DNA from: Paenibacillus radicis (ex Gao et al. 2016)
Lineage (GTDB): Bacteria > Bacillota > Bacilli > Paenibacillales > Paenibacillaceae
Length of the DNA stretch: 64,000 bases
Direction: 5' to 3'
Assembly (NCBI RefSeq): GCF_014641555.1
Contig: NZ_BMHY01000010.1
Location: 154,570-218,569, forward strand
The notes under the pieces were generated by a model, which searched no databases, was not told the origin of the DNA, and saw only the letters and a list, made by a program, of their open reading frames with translations. Numbering within the stretch: the stretch's first letter is position 1; the number at the start of each line of letters is the position of its first letter. Both the position numbers and the translations under genes were made by a program. Positions 1-8,337 of the stretch are shown in pieces.

Positions 1-955
1 CGAATGATGTATAGGGATCATGCATCACGCAACCTGGCAAGCCCATAATCGGGACCTCTCCTATGTATCCTATCAACAGCATCGATCCAGGCAGCATTGG
101 CGTTCCATAACTGACTATTCGTGCGCCAGACGCTTTGATTGCGCCCGGTGTGCGATCATCGGGATCTACCGACATTCCGCCCGTTACGAGTATCATATCA
201 TAACGTTGCTCTAGCAAATAGTGTATTTCCTTGACAATTATTTGTCGGTCGTCAGGCGCAAATCGCTGCTCGACGATTTCTGAGCCGAATGCTTCCACTT
301 TGGCGCGAACAGCCGGTCCGAATTTATCCTGAATCCTGCCGGAGAACACTTCTCCTCCAGTCGTCAGCAGACCAATCCTCAGCTTGCGAAAAGGCTTAAC
401 GCGGAGCGGTGCTTGTCCGTCATTCGCGGCACGATATTCTGCCGCCAGCCTCTCCACAGCTTCTACCTTTGCTTTATCGACTACCAGCGGTATGACCCTC
501 GTTGCCGCTATAGACTTGCCGGCTTGCAGCACCGTATTCGCTTTCACCGTTGCCAATGCAATTTCGCCAATACTGTTAATAGCACAAACGATCGTCTCAT
601 CCACATAAGCCAACCCTAGCTCGGCAGCCTTCAAATTCACTTTACCCTCATGCGGTTCAGTCGTTGTGATGCCCTTTCCAGTCAAAGCTTGAGCCATTCT
701 CTCAGCAGCATCATCTTCATGAAGCTCTTCAGCACCAAGCTCCAAGATATAAATATGCTCTTTGCCAATATCGAGCAAACTTGGAATATCCGCTTCCGTT
801 ATGATGTGGCCCTTTTTGAACAGCCGCCCCTTAAATTTCCCGGGCAAAATCTGAGTCAAATCATGCGCCAGCCTCATGCCAATTGCATCCCTGACTGGAA
901 CCTCCTGCAGAACCGAGCCCCCGGCTTTACCGCTCATCTCATTGCTTTCGTTCAT
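1..955 (-). CDS. MoeA-like molybdopterin-binding protein (3' end outside window)
   Basis: Open frame translated by hand on the minus strand, running off the left edge, so the C-terminus is missing. It starts at an ATG that overlaps the stop of the upstream mogA gene (ATGA), with GGGGA about 8 nt before it. About 318 residues are visible. The C-terminal half carries a molybdopterin-binding (MoaB/Mog/MoeA) fold with TTGGEVFSGRIQDKFGP and LVTGGMSVDPDD, and a late GLPGCVMHDP stretch. The N-terminal half is not the long domain I/II of true MoeA, so this fits the short MoeA-like proteins found beside mogA and moaC in Bacillota. A role in molybdenum insertion into molybdopterin is inferred from family and context; it could instead be a nucleotide- or cofactor-handling paralogue. 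Confidence 0.8.
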   Translation of the reverse strand, partial: MNESNEMSGKAGGSVLQEVPVRDAIGMRLAHDLTQILPGKFKGRLFKKGHIITEADIPSLLDIGKEHIYILELGAEELHEDDAAERMAQALTGKGITTTEPHEGKVNLKAAELGLAYVDETIVCAINSIGEIALATVKANTVLQAGKSIAATRVIPLVVDKAKVEAVERLAAEYRAANDGQAPLRVKPFRKLRIGLLTTGGEVFSGRIQDKFGPAVRAKVEAFGSEIVEQRFAPDDRQIIVKEIHYLLEQRYDMILVTGGMSVDPDDRTPGAIKASGARIVSYGTPMLPGSMLLIGYIGEVPIMGLPGCVMHDPYTSF

Positions 956-1449
956 TCGCTGTGTTCCCCGTATCTCCCGGAGACGATCTCCAAAGCATGC
1001 GGGAGCTGATCCATAATCGCCATCAATCCCTCATGCACACCCTTCGGGCTTCCCGGCAGGTTTATAATCAGCGTTTGTCCGCGAATACCGCAAACTCCGC
1101 GTGAAAGCATCGCTCTGCGCGTTTTTTGCAAGGCTCCCATTCTCATCGCCTCAGCTAAGCCTGGTACCAGCCGGTCTACGACTTTGAGCGTCGCCTCCGG
1201 CGTTATATCCCTAGCTGCCAGCCCAGTGCCGCCGGTCGTCAACACGAGATCCGCCTGATAATATTCGGTCATTTCAATGATGGCGGCCATAATTTCATCC
1301 TGCTCGTCAGGGACGATCCGATAATCGACGATTTCCCCGCCAAGTTCCTCCTCTACAAGCTCGCGAATGACTTGCGCGCTCGTATCTTCCCGCTCGCCGC
1401 GCGAGCCTTTATCGCTTGCTGTCAAAATCGCAACCTTCCACTCCAACAT
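952..1449 (-). CDS. mogA: Molybdopterin adenylyltransferase, MogA/MoaB family
   Basis: Protein of 165 residues, normal length for MogA/MoaB. It adenylylates molybdopterin before molybdate insertion (family knowledge). The signature residues are visible: ILTASDKGSRGEREDTS near residues 8-24, the LTTGGTGLAARDITPEAT loop near 70-87 and INLPGSPKGVHE near 130. The start has a GGAGG-like site a few bases upstream. It sits between moaC and the MoeA-like gene, with a 4-base stop/start overlap to the latter, so the three are probably one transcript. MogA and MoaB cannot be separated by eye; the symbol is the commoner Bacillota name. Confidence 0.88.
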   Translation of the reverse strand: MLEWKVAILTASDKGSRGEREDTSAQVIRELVEEELGGEIVDYRIVPDEQDEIMAAIIEMTEYYQADLVLTTGGTGLAARDITPEATLKVVDRLVPGLAEAMRMGALQKTRRAMLSRGVCGIRGQTLIINLPGSPKGVHEGLMAIMDQLPHALEIVSGRYGEHSE

Positions 1450-1485
1450 TATCCATTCCTCCCGTCCCGGCTCATTGACAAGCTG

Positions 1486-1992
1486 CTAGGCTTCTTCTTC
1501 TTTTTCTTTTTCTTTTTCTGCATCCACGCGGTAATCGCCATTTTTCCCGCCAGTTTTTGATACTAAATAAGTAGGTCCAACGATCATATCCTTCTGAAGC
1601 GCTTTGCACATATCATAAACGGTCAGAGCAGCAGCGGAAACGGCCGTTAAGGCTTCCATTTCAACGCCAGTCTTCCCAGTTGTCTTTACCATCGCTTCTA
1701 TGTAAAGCTCATCCTTGCCGTTGTCGTCAAAACTAACGTCTATCCCTGTCAACGGAAGCGGATGGCACATCGGAATCCAATCCGATGTTTTTTTGGCTGC
1801 CATAATGGCGGCAATTTGCGATACGGCAAGCACATCGCCTTTCCCAATTGCCCCTTGCTTAATGCGAGTTAATGTTTCCTCATGCATGATAACCTTCGTT
1901 CGGGCGACCGCGGTACGAGAGGTCATTTCCTTCTCGCTAACATCGACCATTTTAGCCCTGCCTTGTTGGTTGAAATGCGTCAATTCCATCAT
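1486..1992 (-). CDS. moaC: Cyclic pyranopterin monophosphate synthase MoaC
   Basis: MoaC makes cyclic pyranopterin monophosphate from the MoaA product in molybdenum cofactor synthesis. Family motifs are clear: KGDVLAVSQIAAIMAAKKTS, WIPMCHPLPLTG and GVEMEALTAVSAAALTVYDM followed by CKALQKDM. I start at an ATG pair (1992 or 1989) because GGGGTG lies 3-6 nt upstream and MELTHFN is the usual family beginning; a longer TTG-started frame from 2025 has no SD site and overlaps the upstream gene. The protein ends in an unusual acidic/basic tail, KEKEKEEEA, encoded by a hexanucleotide repeat. In Bacillus subtilis moaC also lies next to the ABC-F gene ydiF, as here. Confidence 0.93.
   Translation of the reverse strand: MMELTHFNQQGRAKMVDVSEKEMTSRTAVARTKVIMHEETLTRIKQGAIGKGDVLAVSQIAAIMAAKKTSDWIPMCHPLPLTGIDVSFDDNGKDELYIEAMVKTTGKTGVEMEALTAVSAAALTVYDMCKALQKDMIVGPTYLVSKTGGKNGDYRVDAEKEKEKEEEA
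1491..1519. repeat. Hexanucleotide microsatellite in the moaC 3' end
   Basis: On the plus strand, TTC triplets are followed by three copies of a TTTTTC unit. Read as moaC this gives alternating Lys-Glu codons and then Glu codons, the last residues before Ala-stop. Each 6-bp unit adds or removes one Lys-Glu pair without shifting the frame, so slippage would change only tail length. Confidence 0.8.
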
Positions 1993-2021
1993 GGTCACCC
2001 CATTTATAATGATTTCTTTAC

Positions 2022-2633
2022 TCAAAATAAGCGCAAGCCGCTTTCCGTAATCAGCCCATCCATCCGCTTATCATGAGGCTGCATCGGCAGCTTCTCCATC
2101 TCCAAACTCATCAGTTGGACATCGAAGGCCGCACCGATCCATACACTCTCATCTCCAAGCCGCTGGGCAAACCGGTCATAATAACCGCCGCCATAACCGA
2201 GACGTCCGCCGCAGCTATCGAATGCTACACCTGGAACGATAATGATCCTTGGCCACTCCTGCTCCGCAAGAGCGGGACTAGCGGCAGGATCGGGCTCCAT
2301 GATGCCGTAAGCTCCGGCAATCAAATCCTCCCACCGTGAAATAAGATGAAGCGACATAGAACGATCAGCGGGCTCGCTTCTTGGCAGTACAACTCCAAGC
2401 CCCGATTGCCAAGCCCATTCCATGAGAGGCCTCGTATCCAGCTCGGATCGGAACGGCGCATAGCACATCACGCGCTTAGCAGCCTTTTCCGTCAGCCATT
2501 CGGCTAAATACCGGCATACTACAGCCGATTTCTCCGCGCATTCTTCTGCCGATAAGCTATTTCGTGCCGCCAGCATCTTCTGACGCAGCATGTTTTTGTC
2601 TAGGCCGGCAGCCAAGTGCAATTGCTCGTCCAT
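2022..2633 (-). CDS. fthC: 5-formyltetrahydrofolate cyclo-ligase
   Basis: Protein of 203 residues, family length about 180-200. It converts 5-formyl-THF to 5,10-methenyl-THF with ATP. The family signature is intact near the C-terminus: IIVPGVAFDSCGGRLGYGGG followed by YYDRFAQRL. The N-terminal basic helix RQKMLAARNSLSAEE is also typical. The start is ATG at 2633; the only SD-like stretch (GGGAAGG) is rather far upstream, so a start at the internal Met near residue 15 is possible. It is the first gene of the leftward molybdenum-cofactor run and diverges from the ABC-F gene across about 155 bp that holds both promoters. The Bacillus homologue is called yqgN. Confidence 0.92.
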   Translation of the reverse strand: MDEQLHLAAGLDKNMLRQKMLAARNSLSAEECAEKSAVVCRYLAEWLTEKAAKRVMCYAPFRSELDTRPLMEWAWQSGLGVVLPRSEPADRSMSLHLISRWEDLIAGAYGIMEPDPAASPALAEQEWPRIIIVPGVAFDSCGGRLGYGGGYYDRFAQRLGDESVWIGAAFDVQLMSLEMEKLPMQPHDKRMDGLITESGLRLF

Positions 2634-2789
2634 GGGTTTGTCTCAGCCTTCCCGTCATTCCCTTTTCGTTACTTGTAGTTTACCATTGTTATGCAACTTT
2701 CGCCAATGTTGGCGGCGGTTTGTGGTAATATAGAATGAAACGGCAAGCATCCCCGCATCTTGCCATTATTTGGTGGAGGTATTGTTGAT

Positions 2790-4727
2790 ATGCTGCTTCA
2801 AGTGTCGAATATTCGTAAAAGCTATGGCATCGATGTCATATTGCAAGATATATCCATGCAGGTGCTCGAACGCGAGCGAGTCGGGCTAGTCGGCGTCAAC
2901 GGCGCAGGCAAGTCTACCCTTCTAAAAATCATTGCCGGGGAATTGAGCTTTGATTCCGGCGCCATTCATAAAGCAAAAGAAACTCGGATCGGTTATTTAG
3001 CCCAAAACAGCGGCTTGCAATCCGACCGTACGATTGAAGCGGAAATGCGTGCCGTTTTCGCTCATTTACTAGACGCCGAGCAAGAGCTTCGTCAGCTCGA
3101 GCAGCAAATCGCTGATCCCGAGCTTCATAATCAGCCGAAGCGGTACGAAGAAATACTCGAACGGTATGCCCGCCGCTCTGACTGGTTCCGTGAGCAAGGC
3201 GGATTTGAAATGAATACGCGCATTAATAGCGTGCTTCACGGCATGGGATTTGGAGAGTTTCCGTCCGATACGCGAATTGCTACATTAAGCGGCGGGCAAA
3301 AAACCCGACTTGCGCTTGCCCGGATTTTATTGCAATCGCCTGATTTACTCATGCTCGATGAGCCGACCAACTATTTAGATATCCCGACGCTGACTTGGCT
3401 GGAAGGCTATTTACGCAGCTACTCTGGCGCCATTCTCGTCGTTTCCCATGACCGCTATTTTCTAGATGCGCTGGCGACGACTATCATTGAGATCGAACGT
3501 CATGCTGCCAAACGCTACACTGGCAACTATAGCCGATATATGGAACTAAAGTCAGCCGAATATGAATCCGAGCTGAAGCAATACGAAAAACAGCAGGATG
3601 AAATCGCCAAAATGGAGCAATTCATTCAAAAAAACATCGTACGAGCTTCGACAACAAAACGCGCGCAAAGCCGGCGTAAAGCGTTGGATCGAATGGATGT
3701 ACTCGACAGGCCGCTTGGTGACTTGAAAAAAGCGAACTTTATGTTTCAAATCGAGCGCCATACCGGCAAAGATGTGCTTGATGTCGCTGACTTGTCAGTC
3801 AAATTCGACGAGAACAGCGACCGTACGTTATTCCGTCAGGTATCCTTTCAGCTTCAACGAAGCGAGACTGTAGCACTTATTGGACCAAACGGCATCGGCA
3901 AATCGACTTTGCTTAAAGTGCTTGTTGGACAACGCCAGCCTACAACCGGGACTGTGCGTTGGGGCTCGAACGTCAAGCTTGGCTACTATGACCAGGAGCA
4001 AACTGGCCTTACCCCTTCCAATACTGTGCTTGAGGAACTATGGAGCGAGTATCCGCACCTGGAAGAGGCTCGTATTCGCACGGTGCTGGGAAGCTTTCTC
4101 TTTAGCGGTGAAGATGTACTGAAAAGGATCAGCTCACTAAGCGGCGGCGAGAAAGCGAGAGTCTCGCTAGCTAAGCTCATGCTCCTGCAAGCCAATGTGC
4201 TCATTCTGGACGAACCGACCAACCATCTCGATTTGTTCAGCAAAGAGGTTCTGGAAGCCGCCTTACTCGATTTTGAAGGAACGTTGCTATTTATATCTCA
4301 TGACCGGTATTTCCTAAATAAAATGGCTGAACGCATTGTCGAATTGTCTCCAAATGGAACCGAACATTTCCTAGGAAATTACGACGATATGATTGAGAAA
4401 AAGGCCGAGCTTGAAGAGATTCGCCGGGAAGCCGCTGCCAAGCTAGCTGCTGCCTCCAACAAACAGCAGACATCGACAACAGCGCCTACCTCTTACGAAA
4501 TCGATAAACAAGCGAAGCGGGAGGAGCGGTCCCGACTACGCAAGCTGGAGCAGACCGAGCAGACCATCAGCGAGTTAGAAGAACAGATCGCTGAGCTCGA
4601 AGTACAGCTTACCGATCCTTCCATATTTAACGATTATATGCGGATTCAAGAAATTCAGGCTCAAATCGACAAACATCGCTCCGCTTTGGCGGCTGCCTAT
4701 GAGGAATGGGAACAGCTTAGCGAATAG
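2790..4727 (+). CDS. ABC-F family ATPase, YdiF-like
   Basis: Cytosolic twin-ATPase ABC protein without membrane segments (645 residues). ABC-F proteins act on the ribosome (translation factors, some antibiotic-protective). Two full cassettes are visible: Walker A GVNGAGKST and GPNGIGKST, signatures LSGGQKTRLALA and LSGGEKARVSLA, Walker B MLDEPTNYLD and ILDEPTNHLD, joined by the charged linker region of the family and followed by a C-terminal coiled coil of about 80 residues. The start is ATG 2790 with GGAGGT 9 nt upstream; an in-frame TTG at 2760 has no SD. Its position beside moaC and facing the tsaD cluster matches ydiF of B. subtilis, so housekeeping is likelier than resistance. Confidence 0.9.
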   Translation: MLLQVSNIRKSYGIDVILQDISMQVLERERVGLVGVNGAGKSTLLKIIAGELSFDSGAIHKAKETRIGYLAQNSGLQSDRTIEAEMRAVFAHLLDAEQELRQLEQQIADPELHNQPKRYEEILERYARRSDWFREQGGFEMNTRINSVLHGMGFGEFPSDTRIATLSGGQKTRLALARILLQSPDLLMLDEPTNYLDIPTLTWLEGYLRSYSGAILVVSHDRYFLDALATTIIEIERHAAKRYTGNYSRYMELKSAEYESELKQYEKQQDEIAKMEQFIQKNIVRASTTKRAQSRRKALDRMDVLDRPLGDLKKANFMFQIERHTGKDVLDVADLSVKFDENSDRTLFRQVSFQLQRSETVALIGPNGIGKSTLLKVLVGQRQPTTGTVRWGSNVKLGYYDQEQTGLTPSNTVLEELWSEYPHLEEARIRTVLGSFLFSGEDVLKRISSLSGGEKARVSLAKLMLLQANVLILDEPTNHLDLFSKEVLEAALLDFEGTLLFISHDRYFLNKMAERIVELSPNGTEHFLGNYDDMIEKKAELEEIRREAAAKLAAASNKQQTSTTAPTSYEIDKQAKREERSRLRKLEQTEQTISELEEQIAELEVQLTDPSIFNDYMRIQEIQAQIDKHRSALAAAYEEWEQLSE

Positions 4728-4758
4728 CAAAAACATAAAGCTCCGAAACATGACTCTA

Positions 4759-4807
4759 ATAACGGACTCGTCATTGGTTGCAATTAACCAAATGGGTCCG
4801 TTTTTTA
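4759..4807 (+). terminator. Terminator of the ABC-F gene
   Basis: ACGGAC and GGTCCGT arms enclose an inner TTGGTT/AACCAA stem, followed by a run of seven T. It lies 30 bp after the stop codon. Confidence 0.8.
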
Positions 4808-4812
4808 TTCCA

Positions 4813-4845
4813 TAAAAAGATGCTTACGCTATAAAAGCGTAAGCA
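4813..4845 (-). terminator. Terminator of the comQXPA operon
   Basis: Minus strand: TGCTTACGCT and AGCGTAAGCA form a perfect 10-bp stem with a short loop, followed by TCTTTTTAT. It faces the ABC-F terminator about 170 bp beyond the comA stop. The sequence between here and comA has another weak inverted repeat but no gene. Confidence 0.8.
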
Positions 4846-5017
4846 TTGAGAGGGAAACCATAGTTAGGGTACTGCTGCTTGCTTGGACTAGCACTTGCCA
4901 TTATTGCTGGGATACGATGCTTCAATGGACAAGCCATGGAAGTTATCCCTTATTAGAATATCATTCCGTCTTTGGAATCAACGGAGTGATCGTATTCTCA
5001 ATAGTTAGAATTGCTAT

Positions 5018-5668
5018 TTAGAATTGTTCGATTCGAATTAGGCCGAGCCTTTTTGCTTCCACAATTGCTTCCGACCGGGATCGAACGCTTAGTTTTTCAA
5101 AAATACGGGTGAGATTATATTCAACCGTTCGTTGACTCATATGCAGCTTGGCTGCAATATCTTTATTGCTGTTGCCATTTGCAACTTCCTGCAATATATC
5201 TTGATCGCGTTCATTAATGGAAACTTCCTCGATTGCTTTCTCCGCCCGCGTAATTTTGACTTCATTGCGTCGAAGCTGTTTCAGCAGCGAGATCGGAATG
5301 ACCGCTTCTCCACGCATTGCGCAGCGAATCGTATTATGAAGCTGTTCGCGGGAAACCGTCTTGGATATGAATCCGGACACACCGCATTCAATCAATAGAT
5401 TAAAGTGAGTGCTTATTTCATAGCCGGTATAGATGAGCACCCTGCGGTCCGGAACTTGCTGAATCAATCTCTTCGTTAGTTCCAAACCGCTAATTCCCGG
5501 CATATTCAAATCGCATAAGATGATATCAAAGGATTCGTTATTAACGACCTCCAACGCTTCCATCGCAGAAAGTACAACCGTTACTTTCATTTCCGGATCC
5601 TGTTCAATCATCGTTTTCGTGCCTTCGCCTACCGAAGGGTGGTCATCAACTAATAAGATACGAATCAC
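5018..5668 (-). CDS. comA: ComA-like response regulator (receiver + LuxR HTH)
   Basis: Protein of 216 residues, the length of B. subtilis ComA. An N-terminal receiver domain has the acidic pocket LLVDDHPS, the phospho-acceptor in DIILCDLNMPG (about residue 53), a Thr in YTGYE and Lys in FISKTVS. A C-terminal LuxR-type helix-turn-helix spans about 148-210 (NERDQDILQEVANGNSNKDI, VEYNLTRIFEKL). It overlaps the end of the kinase gene by 23 bp, so the two are translationally coupled. By order and family it is the regulator of a comQXPA quorum-sensing locus; its targets cannot be read from this window. Confidence 0.88.
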   Translation of the reverse strand: MIRILLVDDHPSVGEGTKTMIEQDPEMKVTVVLSAMEALEVVNNESFDIILCDLNMPGISGLELTKRLIQQVPDRRVLIYTGYEISTHFNLLIECGVSGFISKTVSREQLHNTIRCAMRGEAVIPISLLKQLRRNEVKITRAEKAIEEVSINERDQDILQEVANGNSNKDIAAKLHMSQRTVEYNLTRIFEKLSVRSRSEAIVEAKRLGLIRIEQF

Positions 5669-8039
5669 GCAGTAAACCCCTTTCCGATCGGCCGTTTGTC
5701 ATCATTTCAGGCAAACTAATAACAACTTCAAGACCTTCTCCACGCTTCGATCGGAATGAAATGTCTCCTTCTAGGCTCGCAACCCTTTCTTTGATGCCGG
5801 ATAATCCCATATGTTCGAAAGACGCTTTCATGTAATCGACATCCATACCCTTGCCATCATCCTTGTAACGGAAATAAATTTCATCCGTTCTTTGCTCCAG
5901 CTCCAGAGTAACCATATTAGCATGCGAGTGCTTGGCCGCATTTCGGAGCAGCTCCTGAACGATCCGGTAGATCGCTGTAATTTGCTCCTCGTTCAATGGA
6001 TGCTGGAATGTCTTGGGACGGAAATCAATTGCGAAGTTATCCCGCATTTGGGAGTGCTCCACGATCGACTCCACCGCTTCGACAACCCCCATCTCCTTAA
6101 GCAAAGGAGGGCGAAGCTCGTTGCAGGTTTCACGAATCTGGTGGATGACGTCAAGCAGACCTTCTTTTATATCTTCAAGTTCATGCCCCAGCTTATCCGA
6201 GATTGGATGATCCATAATGACCGATTCCAGCTTGCGATACCACAGCAGCTGATCCTGCAGCGCAGAATCATGCAGATCGGCAGCGAGCTTGCGGCGCTCA
6301 TTCTCCGAAAGACAGAACAGGAGGCGAAGCACCCATGGAGCCGTCGTCTGTTCCTTCCGTACTTCCGATTCCAAATCCTCGATGAGCCCTTCAATCAGAT
6401 AAAGGTTCTCGAACACGATGCTGGCATAGTTCGCCATCGTTTTCAACCAGCGGAGTTCATCCGAGTTGAAGCGTGTATGATTGGTTTTGGAGCCAATCCA
6501 TACGACATGGTATTTCGAGCGCTGTCTGCCAATCACAAGACCAAGTCCATGCGGCAGCTCCACCATCTCTCCTACTTTCAGTGTGTCGGCTACTTGAAGT
6601 AAAAAGATCGCAGTCCCTTGCTCCTCCGCCGTTTCACCGATCGGCTTCACGACGGAATCCGTCTGATCCACAAGCAAAAAATCGATTCGGCTGACGGGCA
6701 GCAGCTCATTGAGCTCCTGGCGCAGTACAGCTTCCAAATCCGCTCGCTTCATTACTCTCGCAATTTTACGGGAGAACCGGTCCAGACTGTCTTGGTAGCT
6801 GTACATGGCCTTGAATAGCTTAGGCCGGAACTTATGATCGATCTGCTCCTTGATATACAAGAAAAGGGTTACCCCCGTATAGACGATTACAAAGGTCTGC
6901 ACAAACATAATCCAAGACATGCTCGATTGGCTCTTCATGACCGCCGTTACACCAAAGGTAATGAGGACCGAGGGCAGCAATGCCAGAGACGTATAGTATT
7001 TAAACCTCGTAAGGATGAAGTCGATGTCAAATAGCTGATTGGAAGTTAGCAAGTAGAAATAGACAACCGGCAATACAAATAGAAATGGTGCGGTAAATGC
7101 AGCCGGTAAAAACTGTGCGCTTCCGATAAATAGCGGCAATACGTTCATTACCGTAAACGGAGTAAACGCTACAATATGCGAAGTCAGCGTAATTTTGAAC
7201 AAGGAGTTCAGCTTCGTATGTCTGTGATACAAATATTTCTTGATCAACAGAACGATACAAAGGAAATTACCTACCAGCAGAGTACCGTAATAAACCGTCC
7301 GGATCGATACGAAAACGTTGCTTGGGATCATCTCTGTCCATACATAGATCAAACAGCTCAATTGCACGATACCTGAAATTGCAAAAAGAGAGATCAACCA
7401 CCGCTTGCCAATAAAAACGACATCATACCGTTTAAGGTAGCTGTTCATAAACAGCAAAAAGAGAGAAGGTATAAACGGGATGGCTACATAAATGATCGAG
7501 TAGCCTACCAGGTCGCTGCGATAGGACGCCGCAGATGAATAGTAACTAAGACCGATAATGACAAAAAACATCATCAGAATCAGCGCCGCTTGATCGTCCT
7601 TGCGTTTCCGGTATAAAAATACGGATAAACCGGTAAAAAGAACTAGTGAGCATAGCGGCAAATAGAGTTGAATAAGCAATTCCGAACCTGTGTGCTCCCC
7701 ATTCCAGCCTTTGCTGAAAGAGACGAGCGCATAATCTCCGTCTATGTGCTTGACCAGTACCGTTACAGCCTTCTCAACAGAGAAAAACTTGTTCAAATAA
7801 TGGTACTCGGTGGCAGCACTGCCGTTCACTTCGATAATTTCGTCGCCTATTGCAACTCCCTTGAGAATTGCTTGCCCTGCCGGTTCAATCGCTTCTACAA
7901 AATATCGTCCTGACGTTTCTTTGACTTCCATTCCGATAAACGGCTCTCTGACAACCGTCAAAGTCAAGTAAAGCAAGGTCGACAACAGGATGAGCAGAAA
8001 GAGAAAGGTCATAGTGCTCTTGATATGTATATTACGCAT
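5646..8039 (-). CDS. comP: ComP-like membrane sensor histidine kinase
   Basis: Protein of 797 residues. It starts with a membrane segment (FLFLLILLSTLLYLTL), then a PDZ-like extracellular domain around 35-105 (YFVEAIEPAGQAILKGVAIG), then roughly eight or nine more hydrophobic helices. The cytoplasmic end is a HisKA_3 kinase: phospho-His in RRKLAADLHDSALQ, HATPase boxes ELLRNAAKHSHAN, DDGKGMD and MGLSGIKERV. The order (TM, PDZ-like, polytopic sensor, HisKA_3) is that of ComP, which senses the prenylated ComX peptide. The start ATG has GGAGGAGAAGT upstream, 36 bp after the comX stop. The ligand pairing with the adjacent ComX is inferred from gene order. Confidence 0.9.
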   Translation of the reverse strand: MRNIHIKSTMTFLFLLILLSTLLYLTLTVVREPFIGMEVKETSGRYFVEAIEPAGQAILKGVAIGDEIIEVNGSAATEYHYLNKFFSVEKAVTVLVKHIDGDYALVSFSKGWNGEHTGSELLIQLYLPLCSLVLFTGLSVFLYRKRKDDQAALILMMFFVIIGLSYYSSAASYRSDLVGYSIIYVAIPFIPSLFLLFMNSYLKRYDVVFIGKRWLISLFAISGIVQLSCLIYVWTEMIPSNVFVSIRTVYYGTLLVGNFLCIVLLIKKYLYHRHTKLNSLFKITLTSHIVAFTPFTVMNVLPLFIGSAQFLPAAFTAPFLFVLPVVYFYLLTSNQLFDIDFILTRFKYYTSLALLPSVLITFGVTAVMKSQSSMSWIMFVQTFVIVYTGVTLFLYIKEQIDHKFRPKLFKAMYSYQDSLDRFSRKIARVMKRADLEAVLRQELNELLPVSRIDFLLVDQTDSVVKPIGETAEEQGTAIFLLQVADTLKVGEMVELPHGLGLVIGRQRSKYHVVWIGSKTNHTRFNSDELRWLKTMANYASIVFENLYLIEGLIEDLESEVRKEQTTAPWVLRLLFCLSENERRKLAADLHDSALQDQLLWYRKLESVIMDHPISDKLGHELEDIKEGLLDVIHQIRETCNELRPPLLKEMGVVEAVESIVEHSQMRDNFAIDFRPKTFQHPLNEEQITAIYRIVQELLRNAAKHSHANMVTLELEQRTDEIYFRYKDDGKGMDVDYMKASFEHMGLSGIKERVASLEGDISFRSKRGEGLEVVISLPEMMTNGRSERGLLRDSYLIS

Positions 8040-8075
8040 ACTTCTCCTCCTGCATCATATCCTATCGCTTAAGGA

Positions 8076-8237
8076 CTAGCCCCAGAAAGCCAGTTGATAG
8101 TTGCCTTTCTTCTCTTGTTGATTCTTCAATGCATCTTGGAGAGCGCCGTGCTCAGCTGCGGATACGCCAGCCAGTTGCGGTTGTGCACCCAGTACAAATC
8201 CATTGCTTGCCAACGAACGAATTGTTTCTTTTAACAT
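8076..8237 (-). CDS. comX: ComX pre-pheromone (53 residues)
   Basis: Small gene translated by hand between comQ and comP: 53 codons, ATG with GGAGG 8 nt upstream, TAG stop. The protein begins MLKETIRSLASNGFVLG, continues LAGVSAAEHGALQDAL and ends QEKKGNYQLAFWG. The Asn-x-x-Val-Leu and LxGhS-E pattern agrees with ComX, and a Trp stands second from the C-terminus, where ComX pheromones carry the Trp that ComQ modifies with an isoprenoid. Subtilis ComX has 55 residues. The mature peptide is expected to be the last roughly 6-10 residues including the prenylated Trp; the cleavage point is not visible. Confidence 0.9.
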   Translation of the reverse strand: MLKETIRSLASNGFVLGAQPQLAGVSAAEHGALQDALKNQQEKKGNYQLAFWG

Positions 8238-8248
8238 TTAAATCTCCT

Positions 8249-8289
8249 CCTGCTATATTAGAATCAATTACTGATTCTAATATAGCAGG
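8249..8289 (-). promoter_or_regulatory. Perfect 18-bp hairpin overlapping the comX ribosome-binding site
   Basis: Arms 8249-8266 and 8272-8289 are exact reverse complements, with a 5-nt loop. On the transcribed minus strand the 3' arm ends in ...TATAGCAGG, and the SD GGAGG of comX uses its last two G residues. No U-run follows, so this is not an ordinary terminator. It may partly hide the comX SD, or act as a processing or stability element between comQ and comX. Confidence 0.7.
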
Positions 8290-8337
8290 AATTCTATCGA
8301 CAGCAAACGCTAAACTAGTTCGTATTTACCGCAATGT

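Noticed and set aside
650..1009. A 119-residue plus-strand frame near the left edge
   Set aside because: Antisense to the MoeA-like gene, which has an ATGA overlap with mogA and family motifs.
5811..6602. A 263-residue plus-strand frame opposite comP
   Set aside because: Antisense to the kinase domain, without start signals or motifs.
8249..8289. Terminal inverted repeat of an insertion sequence, or terminator of comQ
   Set aside because: There is no transposase or second copy nearby, and no U-run after the stem.
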